From Mucilaginibacter yixingensis (GTDB lineage: Bacteria > Bacteroidota > Bacteroidia > Sphingobacteriales > Sphingobacteriaceae): a stretch of DNA of 64,000 nt. How positions within the stretch are numbered: position 1 is the stretch's first letter; every line of letters begins with the position of its first letter. This document shows positions 18,909 through 27,992 of the stretch, piece after piece. The position numbers and the translations under genes were made by a program. The notes under the pieces are model-generated. The model had not been told where the DNA came from, did no database searches, and was given only the letters and a program-made list of their open reading frames with translations. The DNA lies in NCBI RefSeq assembly GCF_041080815.1, contig NZ_CP160205.1:4588001-4652000 (forward strand). Direction: 5' to 3'.

Positions 18909-19403
18909 ATGACGGGACTAAGAAGCATCTTATTAATTATATTTTTTTCAATCGCCATTGGAGCATCGGCACAAATAGCTAAGCAGCCCAAAAGTGCAGC
19001 GCTTGCCAACCCACCGTCGGCGGCAGCGTTAAAGGCAGCAGAAACCATGCTTTTGGCCAGCGGAGCCGATAAAGATTTCGACCAAAATATGTCGGCCATG
19101 ATTGATGAGTATGCCGCGCGTGTGCCTGCCGATAAATTGCAGCAGTTCAAAAAAACCATGCGGCTCTTTGTAGATAAATATTGCAGTTGGGCGGTACTGA
19201 AAAACGATTTCTGTATGATGTACGCCCGCGAGTTTACCGAAGCCGAGTTACGACAAATGGTTGCGTTCTATACCAGTCCGACGGGGAAAAAGCTATTGGA
19301 AAAACGCCCTCTGTTATTTGATACCTCAGCGTTACTGGGGCGCAAAGCATTTAATGAGCATCGTGCTGAAATGGAGCAGATGTTACAGGATGCGTTGAAA
19401 TAG
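18909..19403 (+). CDS. secreted DUF2059 domain protein
   Basis: A 164-residue exported protein. The signal peptide ends near GASAQ (about 22). The helical domain contains the DUF2059 pattern REFTEAELRQMVAFYTSP followed by TGKKLLEKRP. Function unknown; members are periplasmic helical proteins. The ATG at 18909 was used; a TTG three bases earlier adds only one residue. It begins five bases after the stop of the NagX-like gene and is probably co-transcribed with it. Confidence 0.85.
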   Translation: MTGLRSILLIIFFSIAIGASAQIAKQPKSAALANPPSAAALKAAETMLLASGADKDFDQNMSAMIDEYAARVPADKLQQFKKTMRLFVDKYCSWAVLKNDFCMMYAREFTEAELRQMVAFYTSPTGKKLLEKRPLLFDTSALLGRKAFNEHRAEMEQMLQDALK

Positions 19404-19407
19404 GCAG

Positions 19408-19443
19408 AATCAGGATTAAAAGATTTTTAAGATTACCAGGATT
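19408..19443. repeat. repeat family F fragment
   Basis: CAGGATTAAAAGATTTTTAAGATTACCAGG-type sequence (shown in pieces: CAGGATTAAAAGATT, TTTAAGATTACCAGGATT) resembles the fragments at 17331-17420 and 22831-22928. Confidence 0.5.
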
Positions 19444-19525
19444 GAAGACATTGCGTAGACCCCAAACGGGTGCGTAGCTTTATATGCCACGGTCAAAAAT
19501 ACCCCCCTTGTTGTAACTACCCTGT

Positions 19526-19533
19526 TAGTTTTG
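19526..19533 (+). promoter_or_regulatory. -7 element TAGTTTTG upstream of the large M16 gene
   Basis: An exact TAnnTTTG match 28 bases before the ATG. TTG triplets at 19508-19513 lie 12-15 bases upstream, closer than the standard spacing. Confidence 0.5.
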
Positions 19534-19560
19534 CATCTTAGCCATATAAAATAAGCACGT

Positions 19561-22425
19561 ATGAAACTTCATAACAGAAACGCCGTTGCTGCGTTGGCAT
19601 TGCTAATGGCTACTAGCGGCGCTTTTGCTCAAGTCAAAAGAAAACCTGTAGTATCACCTGTTGAAAAACCAGCGGCGCTGGCCGCCCAGCTGCGCGGGGA
19701 TTTACTGCCGGTTGATCCGAATGTAATTATCGGTCACCTGCCAAACGGGTTAACTTACTACATCCGCAAAAATATCGAGCCCAAAAACCGGGCTGAGTTA
19801 TACCTGGTTAACAAAGCTGGCTCTGTTTTAGAGAACGATGACCAGCGTGGTCTGGCCCACTTTACAGAGCACATGGCCTTCAATGGCACGCGCGATTTCC
19901 CGAAGAACGAGCTGGTAAACTACCTGCAAAAATCGGGCGTAAAGTTTGGTGCCGATTTAAATGCTTATACCTCATTTGATGAAACGGTATACCAGCTACC
20001 ATTACCAACCGATAGCACCGCCATTTTTGAAAAAGGCTTTGACATACTGGCCAATTGGGCAGGCATGTTATCTTTTGACCCAAAAGAAATTGATGCCGAG
20101 CGCGGCGTAGTGCTGGAAGAAGAACGCCTGCGCGGCAAAAACGCCAGCGAGCGTATGCAGCAGCAGGTGTTGCCGGTATTACTTAACAACTCGCGCTATG
20201 CCGAGCGTTTGCCTATTGGTAAAGAAGATATACTGCGCAATTTTAAACCAGAGACCATTAAGTCTTTCTATAAAGACTGGTATCGCCCGGACCTGCAGGC
20301 CGTAATTGCCGTTGGCGATTTCGACCCGAAACGCGTTGAAGCGCTAATTAAAGAAAACTTCTCAGAGCTAAAAAATCCGGCTAAAGAAAAACCGCGCACC
20401 AAATACTCGGTACCGGCCACAGCCGGCACCGCGGTTAAAATTGTTACCGATAAAGAGTATCCGTACAACGTGGTACAAATTTATGTAAAGCACCCTGCAA
20501 CGGTTTCAAAAACTGCTACCCAGTACCTGGAAGATATCCGTGTAGATCTTTTTAACCAGATGATCAACGCGCGTTTGGGCGAACTGCTACAAAAACCAAA
20601 CCCACCGTTTCTGTTTGCACAGGCTAGTTATGGCGGTTTTCTGGCCAATCAAAATGCGTTTAACACGGCAGCGGTGGCCAAATCTGCCTCAGAGTTAAAA
20701 ACAGCCGTTACCGCAGTTTTAGATGAGGTGGAACGCGCCCGCAAATTTGGTTTTACCGAAACGGAGCTGGCGCGCGCCAAACAGGCCACCATGACCAGCA
20801 TGGAGAATGTTTATAAAGAGAAAGACAAAACCCGCTCGGTAAATTTTGTACAGGAGTATCAGCGTAACTTCCTTAAAGGCGAAGCTATTCCGGGGATAGA
20901 GTTTGAGTACAACTTTTACAAAGAGAACATTGACGGTATCAAGCTGAGTGATATCAACGCTATGGCCGGCAAATTCATCAGCGATCAAAACCGCGTGGTA
21001 ATTGTTCAGGCACCAGAGAAAGAGAAAGCCAACCTGCCAACAGAGCAAACGCTGCTGAACTGGATCAAAGAATCTGGACAGGGTGTTACTGCTTATGTAG
21101 ATAACGTAAGCAAAGACCCGCTGCTGGCTAAAGAGCCAACCGGCAGCAAGATAACAGCTGAAACCAAAGATGCAGCCATTAACACCACCACCCTCACCCT
21201 TGGAAATGGCGTTAAAGTGATCTTAAAGCCAACCGACTTTAAGAACGATCAGATCCTGATCAATGGTTATAGCTTCGGTGGTACATCACTGGTCAGCGAT
21301 GCTGATTATACCTCGGCCAGTCTGGCAGCCAACACTGTGGGAAGCAGCGGTATAGCCAACTTTACTCAAATACAGCTAGACAAAATGCTGGCGGGCAAAA
21401 ACATCAGCATATCGCCATATATCTCAGAAACTACGCAGGGCGTTCGCGGTTCATCAACCCCAAAAGATTTTGAAACGGCGCTGCAACTGGTTTACCTCTA
21501 CTTTACCCAGCCGCGTAAGGATGCCGATATCTGGCAATCAAACATGACGCAAACTAAGTCTGTACTGGCTAACCGCAGTCTTGACCCTTCCTCGGTTTAT
21601 CAGGATACTGTAGTAGCCACACTGGGCAATCACAGCATCCGCCGCATGACCATGACTGCCGAGCGCCTTAACCAAGCCAACCTGGATGTGGCCTACAATT
21701 TCTACAAGGCGCGCTTTGCGGATGCATCGGGCTTTACCTTTACCCTGGTGGGCAACTTTGATGTAGAGAAAATTAAACCGCTGCTAGAGAAATATCTGGG
21801 CGGCTTGCCGGCAACCAACAGCAAGGAAACTTATAAAAACCTGGGTATTCACGCTCCTGCCGGCAAAATAACCAAAGAGGTTTATAAAGGCATTGGCGAT
21901 AAGAGCAGCGTACAAATTGTTTTCAGCGGCGATTATGTTTACAACGATGACAACAACCTGCAAATTGATGCGCTGGAAGAAATACTGAACATTAAACTGA
22001 TTGAACGCCTACGCGAGAAAGAAGGCGGTGTTTATGCACCTGGTGTGCGGGCGGGCTACAGCAAATTGCCAGCCAACCGCTACAGCTTTACCGTTTATTT
22101 TACCTGTGCCCCGGCCAATGTAGATAAACTGGTGAACGCCACCATGGAGGAAATTGAAAAGATTAAACAAAACGGTGCCGAGCCTGGCGATATCCAGAAA
22201 TTTGCCGCGGAAGAGAAACGCTCTACCGAGGTGCAACTGAAAGAAAATACTTTCTGGGCAAGCACACTGGTTAGTTCATCACAAAACCAGGAAAACCCTG
22301 CCAGAGTACTCAGCCACATTGCCGACCTGCCAAAAGTGACCGTGCAAACCACTAAAGATGCGGCCAACAAGTACCTGAGCGGCAACAATCTTATTAAGTT
22401 GATCCTTTATCCGGAGAAGAAATAA
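19561..22425 (+). CDS. M16 family zinc metallopeptidase (two-module, exported)
   Basis: A 954-residue exported peptidase. The signal peptide ends near AFAQ (about 24). The first M16 module carries the inverted zinc motif HFTEH (residues 100-104) with the distal Glu expected in VVLEEERLRG (about 180-186). A second, non-catalytic M16 module lies in the C-terminal half (about 540-950), including the substrate-binding RLREKEGGVYAPGV segment. This clamshell layout matches pitrilysin-like periplasmic peptidases that degrade short peptides. It is monocistronic with a GC-rich palindrome after it. A second, smaller M16 gene lies at 27993. Confidence 0.93.
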   Translation: MKLHNRNAVAALALLMATSGAFAQVKRKPVVSPVEKPAALAAQLRGDLLPVDPNVIIGHLPNGLTYYIRKNIEPKNRAELYLVNKAGSVLENDDQRGLAHFTEHMAFNGTRDFPKNELVNYLQKSGVKFGADLNAYTSFDETVYQLPLPTDSTAIFEKGFDILANWAGMLSFDPKEIDAERGVVLEEERLRGKNASERMQQQVLPVLLNNSRYAERLPIGKEDILRNFKPETIKSFYKDWYRPDLQAVIAVGDFDPKRVEALIKENFSELKNPAKEKPRTKYSVPATAGTAVKIVTDKEYPYNVVQIYVKHPATVSKTATQYLEDIRVDLFNQMINARLGELLQKPNPPFLFAQASYGGFLANQNAFNTAAVAKSASELKTAVTAVLDEVERARKFGFTETELARAKQATMTSMENVYKEKDKTRSVNFVQEYQRNFLKGEAIPGIEFEYNFYKENIDGIKLSDINAMAGKFISDQNRVVIVQAPEKEKANLPTEQTLLNWIKESGQGVTAYVDNVSKDPLLAKEPTGSKITAETKDAAINTTTLTLGNGVKVILKPTDFKNDQILINGYSFGGTSLVSDADYTSASLAANTVGSSGIANFTQIQLDKMLAGKNISISPYISETTQGVRGSSTPKDFETALQLVYLYFTQPRKDADIWQSNMTQTKSVLANRSLDPSSVYQDTVVATLGNHSIRRMTMTAERLNQANLDVAYNFYKARFADASGFTFTLVGNFDVEKIKPLLEKYLGGLPATNSKETYKNLGIHAPAGKITKEVYKGIGDKSSVQIVFSGDYVYNDDNNLQIDALEEILNIKLIERLREKEGGVYAPGVRAGYSKLPANRYSFTVYFTCAPANVDKLVNATMEEIEKIKQNGAEPGDIQKFAAEEKRSTEVQLKENTFWASTLVSSSQNQENPARVLSHIADLPKVTVQTTKDAANKYLSGNNLIKLILYPEKK

Positions 22426-22454
22426 ACCTCGGCGTAAGGCTCCAAATGCAATTT

Positions 22455-22492
22455 CAAGCCCCTCTCCCAAGGAGAGGGGTTGGGGTGGGGGC
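22455..22492. repeat. repeat family C palindrome
   Basis: CCCCTCTCCCAAGGAGAGGGG followed by a G-rich tail, 30 bases after the M16 stop codon; it may act as a terminator hairpin although no T-run follows. Confidence 0.6.
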
Positions 22493-22571
22493 TAACCGTA
22501 ATTATCAACCTGAAATATTTCGGGTTACTAAACGTTTTACATACATTGCTTTACTTTAAATCCAAGTACTT

Positions 22572-22781
22572 ATGAACAAGAAACTGGTTACCCCCCTTAT
22601 CACCTGGTTAATTTTTGCAACGCTTGATATCGCTTTCTTAATAAAAAGCATTGAGCTGAACCAGAGCTGGCGCATGATGGCCGCCGTTGCAGGGCTTCTA
22701 ATTTCGGCTTTCTTTGTAGTAACTGCTACAATGCAAAACCGCCGGGAGTTGAAACCCGTGCGCGTAAAAAGCAGAAACTAA
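22572..22781 (+). CDS. small membrane protein
   Basis: A 69-residue protein with two predicted membrane helices (about 9-25, LITWLIFATLDIAFLI, and 34-53, MMAAVAGLLISAFFVVTAT) and a basic C-terminal tail. Family not recognised. A terminator follows directly, which supports it as a real transcript. Confidence 0.65.
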   Translation: MNKKLVTPLITWLIFATLDIAFLIKSIELNQSWRMMAAVAGLLISAFFVVTATMQNRRELKPVRVKSRN

Positions 22782-22803
22782 AACAAAAACACGCATAAAG
22801 AGG

Positions 22804-22828
22804 AGCCTGCCAAAAGCAGGCTTTTTTT
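22804..22828 (+). terminator. terminator after small membrane protein gene
   Basis: AGCCTGC/GCAGGCT stem with a 5-base loop followed by seven T residues. Confidence 0.85.
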
Positions 22829-22830
22829 AT

Positions 22831-22928
22831 AAAACCAGGATTTACAGGATACTATACCCAATAACCTCTTAAAAGTTTAAATCTTAACCCAAATTCTGTA
22901 AATCCTAAAAATTCGTTAAATCCAGGTC
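22831..22928. repeat. repeat family F palindromic element
   Basis: Left arm AAAACCAGGATTTACAGGAT and right arm ending GTAAATCCTAAAAATTCG, then TTAAATCCAGGT, form a long imperfect AT-rich hairpin. Fragments recur at 17331-17420 and 19408-19443. Confidence 0.65.
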
Positions 22929-22987
22929 CAAAACTGTCGCCTTCCCGTCACGTTTTTTACGGCTTTAACCTTTCTAACTTTTTTACC

Positions 22988-22995
22988 TATTTTTG
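22988..22995 (+). promoter_or_regulatory. -7 element TATTTTTG immediately before lipA
   Basis: An exact TAnnTTTG match five bases before the ATG at 23001, implying an almost leaderless transcript. Confidence 0.6.
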
Positions 22996-23000
22996 CATTG

Positions 23001-23879
23001 ATGATTGATTTACCGGTAATTCCAGCAAACCAGGTTCAACGCAAGCCAGATTGGCTGCGTGTAAAGCTACCCATTGGCAAAGAGTATGCACATGTGCGCG
23101 GCCTGGTTGACGAACATAAACTACACACCATTTGCGAGAGCGGCAACTGTCCTAACATGGGCGAGTGCTGGGGCGCAGGCACGGCCACGTTTATGATACT
23201 GGGTAACATCTGTACCCGCTCATGCTCTTTCTGTGCGGTAGCAACCGGTCGCCCGTTGGCTGTTGACACCGACGAGCCTAACCGCGTAGCGCAGTCAGTA
23301 AAGCTGATGCAGGTAAAACACTGCGTAATCACATCGGTAGACCGTGACGATCTGAAAGACGGCGGCTCCATCATCTGGGCCGAAACCATCAACGCTATCC
23401 GTCGCGAAAGCCCGGAAACTACACTGGAAACCCTATTGCCAGATTTCCGCGGCGTTTGGGATAACCTTGACCGTGTTATTGCTGTGCGACCTGAAGTGGT
23501 ATCGCACAACCTGGAAACCGTGCGCCGCCTTACCCGCGAAGTACGTATTCAGGCTAAATATGACCGCAGTCTGGAGGCTTTGAGCCGTATTTCTGCTGCC
23601 GGTTTACGCACTAAATCTGGCATTATGCTGGGCCTGGGCGAAAAAGAAGAAGACGTACTGGAAGCCATGGACGATCTGCTGGCTGCCGGCGTGCACATCC
23701 TCACCCTGGGCCAGTACCTGCAACCAACCCGTAACCACCACCCGGTTATTGACTGGATCCACCCTGATCAATTTGCTTATTACAAAGAGGTGGGCATGAG
23801 CAAAGGCTTTAAGTATGTGGAAAGCGGCCCGCTGGTACGTTCATCATACCATGCCGAAAAGCATTTGTTTGAAATATAG
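23001..23879 (+). CDS. lipA: lipoyl synthase
   Basis: A 292-residue radical SAM enzyme that inserts two sulfur atoms into protein-bound octanoyl groups to make lipoyl cofactor. Both iron-sulfur cluster motifs are intact: the auxiliary-cluster cysteines C45, C50 and C56 ([12 protein letters not shown]) and the SAM-cluster cysteines C71, C75 and C78 (CTRSCSFC). The C-terminal SSYHAEKH contains the conserved RSSYH segment that ligates the auxiliary cluster. ATG at 23001 was chosen over the TTG before it. The E1 dehydrogenase at 59.4 kb belongs to a complex whose E2 would need this cofactor. The sigma-factor gene follows after 26 bases. Confidence 0.97.
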   Translation: MIDLPVIPANQVQRKPDWLRVKLPIGKEYAHVRGLVDEHKLHTICESGNCPNMGECWGAGTATFMILGNICTRSCSFCAVATGRPLAVDTDEPNRVAQSVKLMQVKHCVITSVDRDDLKDGGSIIWAETINAIRRESPETTLETLLPDFRGVWDNLDRVIAVRPEVVSHNLETVRRLTREVRIQAKYDRSLEALSRISAAGLRTKSGIMLGLGEKEEDVLEAMDDLLAAGVHILTLGQYLQPTRNHHPVIDWIHPDQFAYYKEVGMSKGFKYVESGPLVRSSYHAEKHLFEI

Positions 23880-23905
23880 AATTTCCTTTCTATCTTCATC
23901 ATAGA

Positions 23906-24457
23906 TTGAGTAAGAAACGCCAAATATCACTCAGCGAAGAGGAATTGGTGCAACTTTTGCGCAGACGCGAAAAGGTTGCCGCCGAAGCGTTGTATGATAT
24001 GTACTCCGCCTCGTTGTACGGCGTTATTTTACGCATAGTTAATGAAGAGACCCTGGCAGAAGACATTTTGCAGGAAACCTTTGTTAAGATCTGGCAATCT
24101 TTCAGCAGCTACAGTGCTGATAAAGGACGCTTATTTACCTGGATGGTAAACATTGCCCGCAATCTCTCTATCGACAAAATACGTTCCAAAGATTTTCGTA
24201 ACCAGAATAAAAACCAGGATATCGAAAACAACGTAAATCTGATCGACGAGAACAGAAGCGCAGTTTACAAACCCGAACTGCTGGGTATCAAAGAATTGGT
24301 CAATACGCTAAGACCCGAGCAAAAATCAATCCTTGAGCTGGTTTATTTTAAAGGTTACACTCACGTGGAGGCAGCTGATGAGCTTGGCATCCCGTTGGGG
24401 ACCGTTAAAACCCGTTTGCGAATGGCAATACTGGAACTAAGGAAACATTTTAACTAA
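23906..24457 (+). CDS. ECF RNA polymerase sigma factor
   Basis: A 183-residue sigma-70 family protein with region 2 at about 25-95 (AEDILQETFVKIWQSF, FTWMVNIARNLSIDKIR) and region 4 at about 125-180 (ILELVYFKGYTHVEAADELG, GTVKTRLRMAI). No region 3 is present, so it is extracytoplasmic-function type, close to the SigK group by its partner. The start is TTG at 23906. It overlaps the anti-sigma gene by one base (TAATG), showing translational coupling. It may be co-transcribed with lipA, 26 bases upstream. Confidence 0.93.
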   Translation: MSKKRQISLSEEELVQLLRRREKVAAEALYDMYSASLYGVILRIVNEETLAEDILQETFVKIWQSFSSYSADKGRLFTWMVNIARNLSIDKIRSKDFRNQNKNQDIENNVNLIDENRSAVYKPELLGIKELVNTLRPEQKSILELVYFKGYTHVEAADELGIPLGTVKTRLRMAILELRKHFN

Positions 24458-25287
24458 TGGTGGAAGACGTAAAGGCATATATCGAATCGGGCATCCTGGA
24501 GCTTTATGTACTGGGCGAAGTTACCGCGCAGGAAAAAGCAGGGGTGGAAGATATGGCTTTGAAACACCCCGCCGTTAAGGCCGAGCTAAATGAAATTGAA
24601 CGCTCGCTTGAACTCTATGCTGCCGCACAAAGCATAGAACCATCTGAAGCCCTGCGCGACCGTGTGCTGAACAGCCTGCTCACCAACCTGGCTGATGACC
24701 ATACTTTCCCAAGCAGAAAAGCACCGGAAGAACCGGCTAAAGTGGCACAACTGCCAGCTGCAAAACCCAATAATTTTTACAAATATGCCTTTGCCGCCTG
24801 CCTGGCTTTATTGTTGGTAAGCGTGGCTGCATTAATCAATATCTACAGCAAACTACAAGTATCAAATGACAAGTTGCTGGCCATGAGCGCACAGAACCAG
24901 CGTTTCAGCAAAACAGTAAGTTACCAGCAAGATCAGCTGGATATGTTTAGAGATACGGCTTACCACATGATCAGGATGAAAGGCCAGGCTAAAAGCCCGG
25001 CATCATCAATGATGGTGGCCTGGAATCCCGAAGCAAAAAAAGTAATGATTGATATGGCCAGCGCCAAACTACCAGTTAATGATAGCACCCATCAATACCA
25101 GTTGTGGGCCATTGTGGCTGGCAAACCCGTTGATCTGGGCGTATTTGACATGAAGCCCGACAGCGCCGAAGCCATGAAGGTCATGAAATCGGTAGATGCT
25201 CCGCAAGCCTTCGCCGTAACGCTTGAACCCCACGGCGGCAGTGTTAATCCCACATTAAGCAACATGATGGTGCTGGGGCAATTTTAA
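24457..25287 (+). CDS. membrane anti-sigma factor, RskA-like
   Basis: A 276-residue single-pass membrane protein. The cytosolic N-terminal part (about 1-100) holds a helical anti-sigma-like domain (ESGILELYVLGEVTAQE), a membrane helix spans about 107-128, a coiled-coil stretch follows (KLLAMSAQNQRFSKTVSYQQ), and the periplasmic C-terminus is an RskA-type domain (QYQLWAIVAGKPVDLGVF, FAVTLEPHGGSVNPT). It should bind the upstream sigma factor and release it after an envelope or redox signal. It lacks an obvious HxxxCxxC zinc motif, unlike ZAS-type anti-sigmas. Function is strongly supported by gene order. Confidence 0.9.
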   Translation: MVEDVKAYIESGILELYVLGEVTAQEKAGVEDMALKHPAVKAELNEIERSLELYAAAQSIEPSEALRDRVLNSLLTNLADDHTFPSRKAPEEPAKVAQLPAAKPNNFYKYAFAACLALLLVSVAALINIYSKLQVSNDKLLAMSAQNQRFSKTVSYQQDQLDMFRDTAYHMIRMKGQAKSPASSMMVAWNPEAKKVMIDMASAKLPVNDSTHQYQLWAIVAGKPVDLGVFDMKPDSAEAMKVMKSVDAPQAFAVTLEPHGGSVNPTLSNMMVLGQF

Positions 25288-25380
25288 CATTTTTTAACAC
25301 TTTTTTCTGTAATATATCCTGACTTACTGCGTCTTATAAGGCGAAAGAGTATTTTGTTCTTTATAAGATCAGTTAATAGA

Positions 25381-25417
25381 AAAAAAGGGATGCATAATAC
25401 CTGCATCCCTTTTTTTA
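25381..25417. terminator. strong hairpin terminator after the sigma/anti-sigma operon
   Basis: A 13-base-pair stem (AAAAAGGGATGCA with TGCATCCCTTTTT) and 7-base loop ends in a T-run. The flanking A-run makes it usable from both strands. Confidence 0.85.
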
Positions 25418-25470
25418 TTAGTAAAAAATGCCGGATCTGGATTTCAATAGGAAAGAATAAAAATAAAAGG

Positions 25471-25576
25471 GGTGTCATGTTGAGCTTCGTCGAAACACGT
25501 GCGGGGGCCTGATCATCGTGCTTTGGCTTTGCAATTGGGCCTTCGCGCGCCCTTCGACAAAGCTCAGGATGACACC
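25471..25576. repeat. repeat family B palindrome
   Basis: Outer arms GGTGTCATGTTGAGCTTCG and CAAAGCTCAGGATGACACC, with an inner segment GGGCCTTCGCGCGCCCTTCG, form a long hairpin 22 bases from the nnr stop. Half-copies occur at 4385-4416 and 27314-27360. Confidence 0.8.
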
Positions 25577-25598
25577 CTCCCTCAACAGCAGTTCTGTG

Positions 25599-27107
25599 CT
25601 ATGCTTCCCTCAGTCTCGCCATCGTAACCGGCAGTTGCGTTATCAACTTACCCGGCAATACCACATGCATCCGGTTGGGTAGCGCCAGCTCATCACCCGC
25701 TTTACCATGTACATAAGCGCCGATAATACAGGCCTGTTCTGGCGAGTATTTCTGGGCCATTAGCGCCGTAATCGCCCCTGTCAACACATCTCCCATACCA
25801 CCGCCGGCCATAGCTGCGTTGCCAGTGGAGTTGAAATAGAGCTTACCATTTGGCGTGGCTACCATAGTATAATCATTTTTAAGCAGGATGACGAGTTGCA
25901 GTTCTTGTGCCTTTTGCATGGCCGTTTGCATACGCTGCCACCAGTTTTGATGATCGCCAAACAGACGGTCAAACTCTTTCATGTGCGGCGTAAGCACGCT
26001 CCCTTTAGGGATCCGTTTTAGCAGATTTTTATCTTCTGCTAACAGGTTCAGGGCATCGGCGTCAATCACCACCGGCTTATTATAATATTGAAATAAGGCC
26101 GATAACAGCGCACGTGCGTCATCATCTTTACCCAAACCCGGACCAATGCCAATCACGCTAAACTTATCCCAACTAATCTCAGGCAAACCACCGCCTTTGC
26201 GCACAATGGCCATCACCTCGGGTTGATAGCTGTTCAAGGCCGTCAAGCCGCTCTCGGGCACGCAGGCAGTAGTTAGCCCCGCCCCGGCATGCACGCAGGC
26301 CGACGAAGTAAGCAGTGCCGCCCCCATCGTTTCCGGCTGACCGGCAATGAGCAGCGCATGGCCATAAGTACCTTTGTTGCTAAAGCGATGCCGTGGCTTC
26401 AACATCGCCCTGATATCTTTTTCCTCCACAAACTGATAGGGCGAGTTGAGCGAATGGATAAAACTTTCATCCAGTCCGATATTTACCACCTCCCAGCAAT
26501 TGATATACGGGCCCGATTCTGGCAACAGAAAGTTAAGTTTAGGCTGCTGAAAGGTGATCACCAGATTGGCACGTAGCGCTGTTATACCTTTCGGCATCTC
26601 GCCATCTGTAAATAAACCCGTAGGTACATCTACGGATACAACCGTGCGCTGCATCCCATTAAGATGTTTAACCAGCCGCTCATAGTCGCCATCCAGCGGC
26701 TTGTTGATGCCGCTACCCAGCAGTGCATCAATCATCACCGGATTATGATCCGCAGGTAAATCATCGCCTTTATTAATTTCTTTAAAGCCGATACCGGCCT
26801 GCTGCAAATTTTGCAGGTTAGCGTTAAAGTCATCGCTTGCCTTGGCACTAAAACGAGCTACAAATACTTTAACTGCCTTATAACCATGATCTACCAATAT
26901 GCGGGCAATAGCCAATCCATCGCCACCATTATTGCCAGTGCCGCAATACACGCTAATACCCTGTTTTTTATCAGAAAAACGATTAACAAACCAGCCCACG
27001 AAAGCTTTGGAGGCCCGCTCCATCAGATCGATGGACGAGACGGGCTCGTGCGCTATGGTATGCGCATCGGCTTGCTTAATCTGGGTGGCAGTAAGTAATG
27101 GGATCAT
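25599..27107 (-). CDS. nnr: bifunctional NAD(P)H-hydrate epimerase / ADP-dependent NAD(P)HX dehydratase
   Basis: A 502-residue cytosolic repair enzyme. The N-terminal YjeF_N domain (about 1-215; FVARFSAKASDD, YCGTGNNGGDGLAIAR, VSVDVPTGLF) epimerises damaged NAD(P)H hydrates. The C-terminal ribokinase-like domain (about 225-500; GIGPGLGKDDDA, LTPHMKEFDRL, GNAAMAGGGMGDVLTGAI) dehydrates the S form using ADP. The start at 27107 (MIPLLTATQIKQAD) was chosen because the open frame upstream to 27221 runs into repeat DNA. It ends next to a family B palindrome. Confidence 0.94.
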   Translation of the reverse strand: MIPLLTATQIKQADAHTIAHEPVSSIDLMERASKAFVGWFVNRFSDKKQGISVYCGTGNNGGDGLAIARILVDHGYKAVKVFVARFSAKASDDFNANLQNLQQAGIGFKEINKGDDLPADHNPVMIDALLGSGINKPLDGDYERLVKHLNGMQRTVVSVDVPTGLFTDGEMPKGITALRANLVITFQQPKLNFLLPESGPYINCWEVVNIGLDESFIHSLNSPYQFVEEKDIRAMLKPRHRFSNKGTYGHALLIAGQPETMGAALLTSSACVHAGAGLTTACVPESGLTALNSYQPEVMAIVRKGGGLPEISWDKFSVIGIGPGLGKDDDARALLSALFQYYNKPVVIDADALNLLAEDKNLLKRIPKGSVLTPHMKEFDRLFGDHQNWWQRMQTAMQKAQELQLVILLKNDYTMVATPNGKLYFNSTGNAAMAGGGMGDVLTGAITALMAQKYSPEQACIIGAYVHGKAGDELALPNRMHVVLPGKLITQLPVTMARLREA

Positions 27108-27177
27108 ACAGGATAAAGATAGCATATCCTGATTTTGTTTGGGAGACGATAATCTCACACTACCCTCTTTTGCCCGG

Positions 27178-27290
27178 TCAAGCGTCCACGCTTGACTGAA
27201 ACAAAAGCCTTCAGCGTCCACGCTGAAGAAAGCAAGCGTGGACGCTTGCAGTTTATATTACGGTCAAGCGCAGACGCTTAACCGGGCGAA
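27178..27290. repeat. compound palindromic repeat (family E)
   Basis: Three nested inverted pairs: CAAGCGTCCACGCTTG with later CAAGCGTGGACGCTTG, TTCAGCGTCCACGCTGAA by itself, and GCCCGGTCAAGCG with CGCTTAACCGGGC. Only this copy is seen in the window. A family B half-copy follows at 27314-27360. Confidence 0.65.
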
Positions 27291-27313
27291 TAGGGGTGAC
27301 TCGAAAGAAGCGG

Positions 27314-27360
27314 AGGATGTCATCCTGAGCTCCGTCGAAGGGCGCGCGAAGGCCCAACTT
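27314..27360. repeat. repeat family B half-copy
   Basis: AGGATGTCATCCTGAGCTCC and CGAAGGGCGCGCGAAGGCCC match, in reverse orientation, the right half of the element at 25471-25576; the other arm is missing. Confidence 0.65.
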
Positions 27361-27380
27361 ACCGGCAAGCGCAACATAAC

Positions 27381-27917
27381 CTACACCTTCCTGTAAAGAT
27401 CATTCAAATTACGACCCTGCTCTTTGTAATCCAATCCATAACCCAGCACAAACTCGTTCTGGATATTGAAACCTACATAGTGCAGTTCTTCTACCGGCAC
27501 CACAATAGCTTCGGGTTTTAACAATAACGAGCATACGGTGATAGAGGCTGGCTGACGCTGGTATAGCTTTTCTACCAGGTAAGCCAGGGTGTTGCCGGTA
27601 TCAACAATATCTTCAACTACTATAACATGGCGATCTCTCAGGTCTACGGTGATATCAATATCCTCCCGGATCTTTCCACTGCTGGCAGTACCGCCGTAGT
27701 AAGAAGCCAGTTTAGTAAAAGTGATCTCGCAGGGCCAGTCGATGTGTTTGATCAGATCGGCAATAAAGAGGAAGCTGCCGTTCAGGATACCGAGAAAAAT
27801 CGGGTTGCGATCCTGATAGTCTTCGCTGATGTGCCGCGCCAGATCGGCAATGCGTTGCTGGATGGTCTCGGCAGTAATCAGTTTTTCAAATTCAAGGTCG
27901 GCAACTTTAATTTTCAT
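27381..27917 (-). CDS. hpt: hypoxanthine phosphoribosyltransferase
   Basis: A 178-residue cytosolic purine-salvage enzyme converting hypoxanthine or guanine with PRPP to IMP or GMP. The PRPP-binding loop is VVEDIVDTGNTLAYL (about 100-114), the N-terminal GILNGSFLFIADL and the flexible-loop region TKLASYYGGTASSG are typical, and YVGFNIQNEFVLGYGLDY ends the active site. Length is normal. It is divergent from the small M16 gene and monocistronic. Confidence 0.95.
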   Translation of the reverse strand: MKIKVADLEFEKLITAETIQQRIADLARHISEDYQDRNPIFLGILNGSFLFIADLIKHIDWPCEITFTKLASYYGGTASSGKIREDIDITVDLRDRHVIVVEDIVDTGNTLAYLVEKLYQRQPASITVCSLLLKPEAIVVPVEELHYVGFNIQNEFVLGYGLDYKEQGRNLNDLYRKV

Positions 27918-27992
27918 CCTACTAATTTATATATTAATCGTTTAAACCGATAAAATATTATCCTGCAGATAAGCTTATCTTTATACCCTTAT

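Noticed and set aside
27108-27221. N-terminal extension of the nnr frame
   Set aside because: The extra codons lie in family E repeat DNA and precede the conserved start of the YjeF_N domain.
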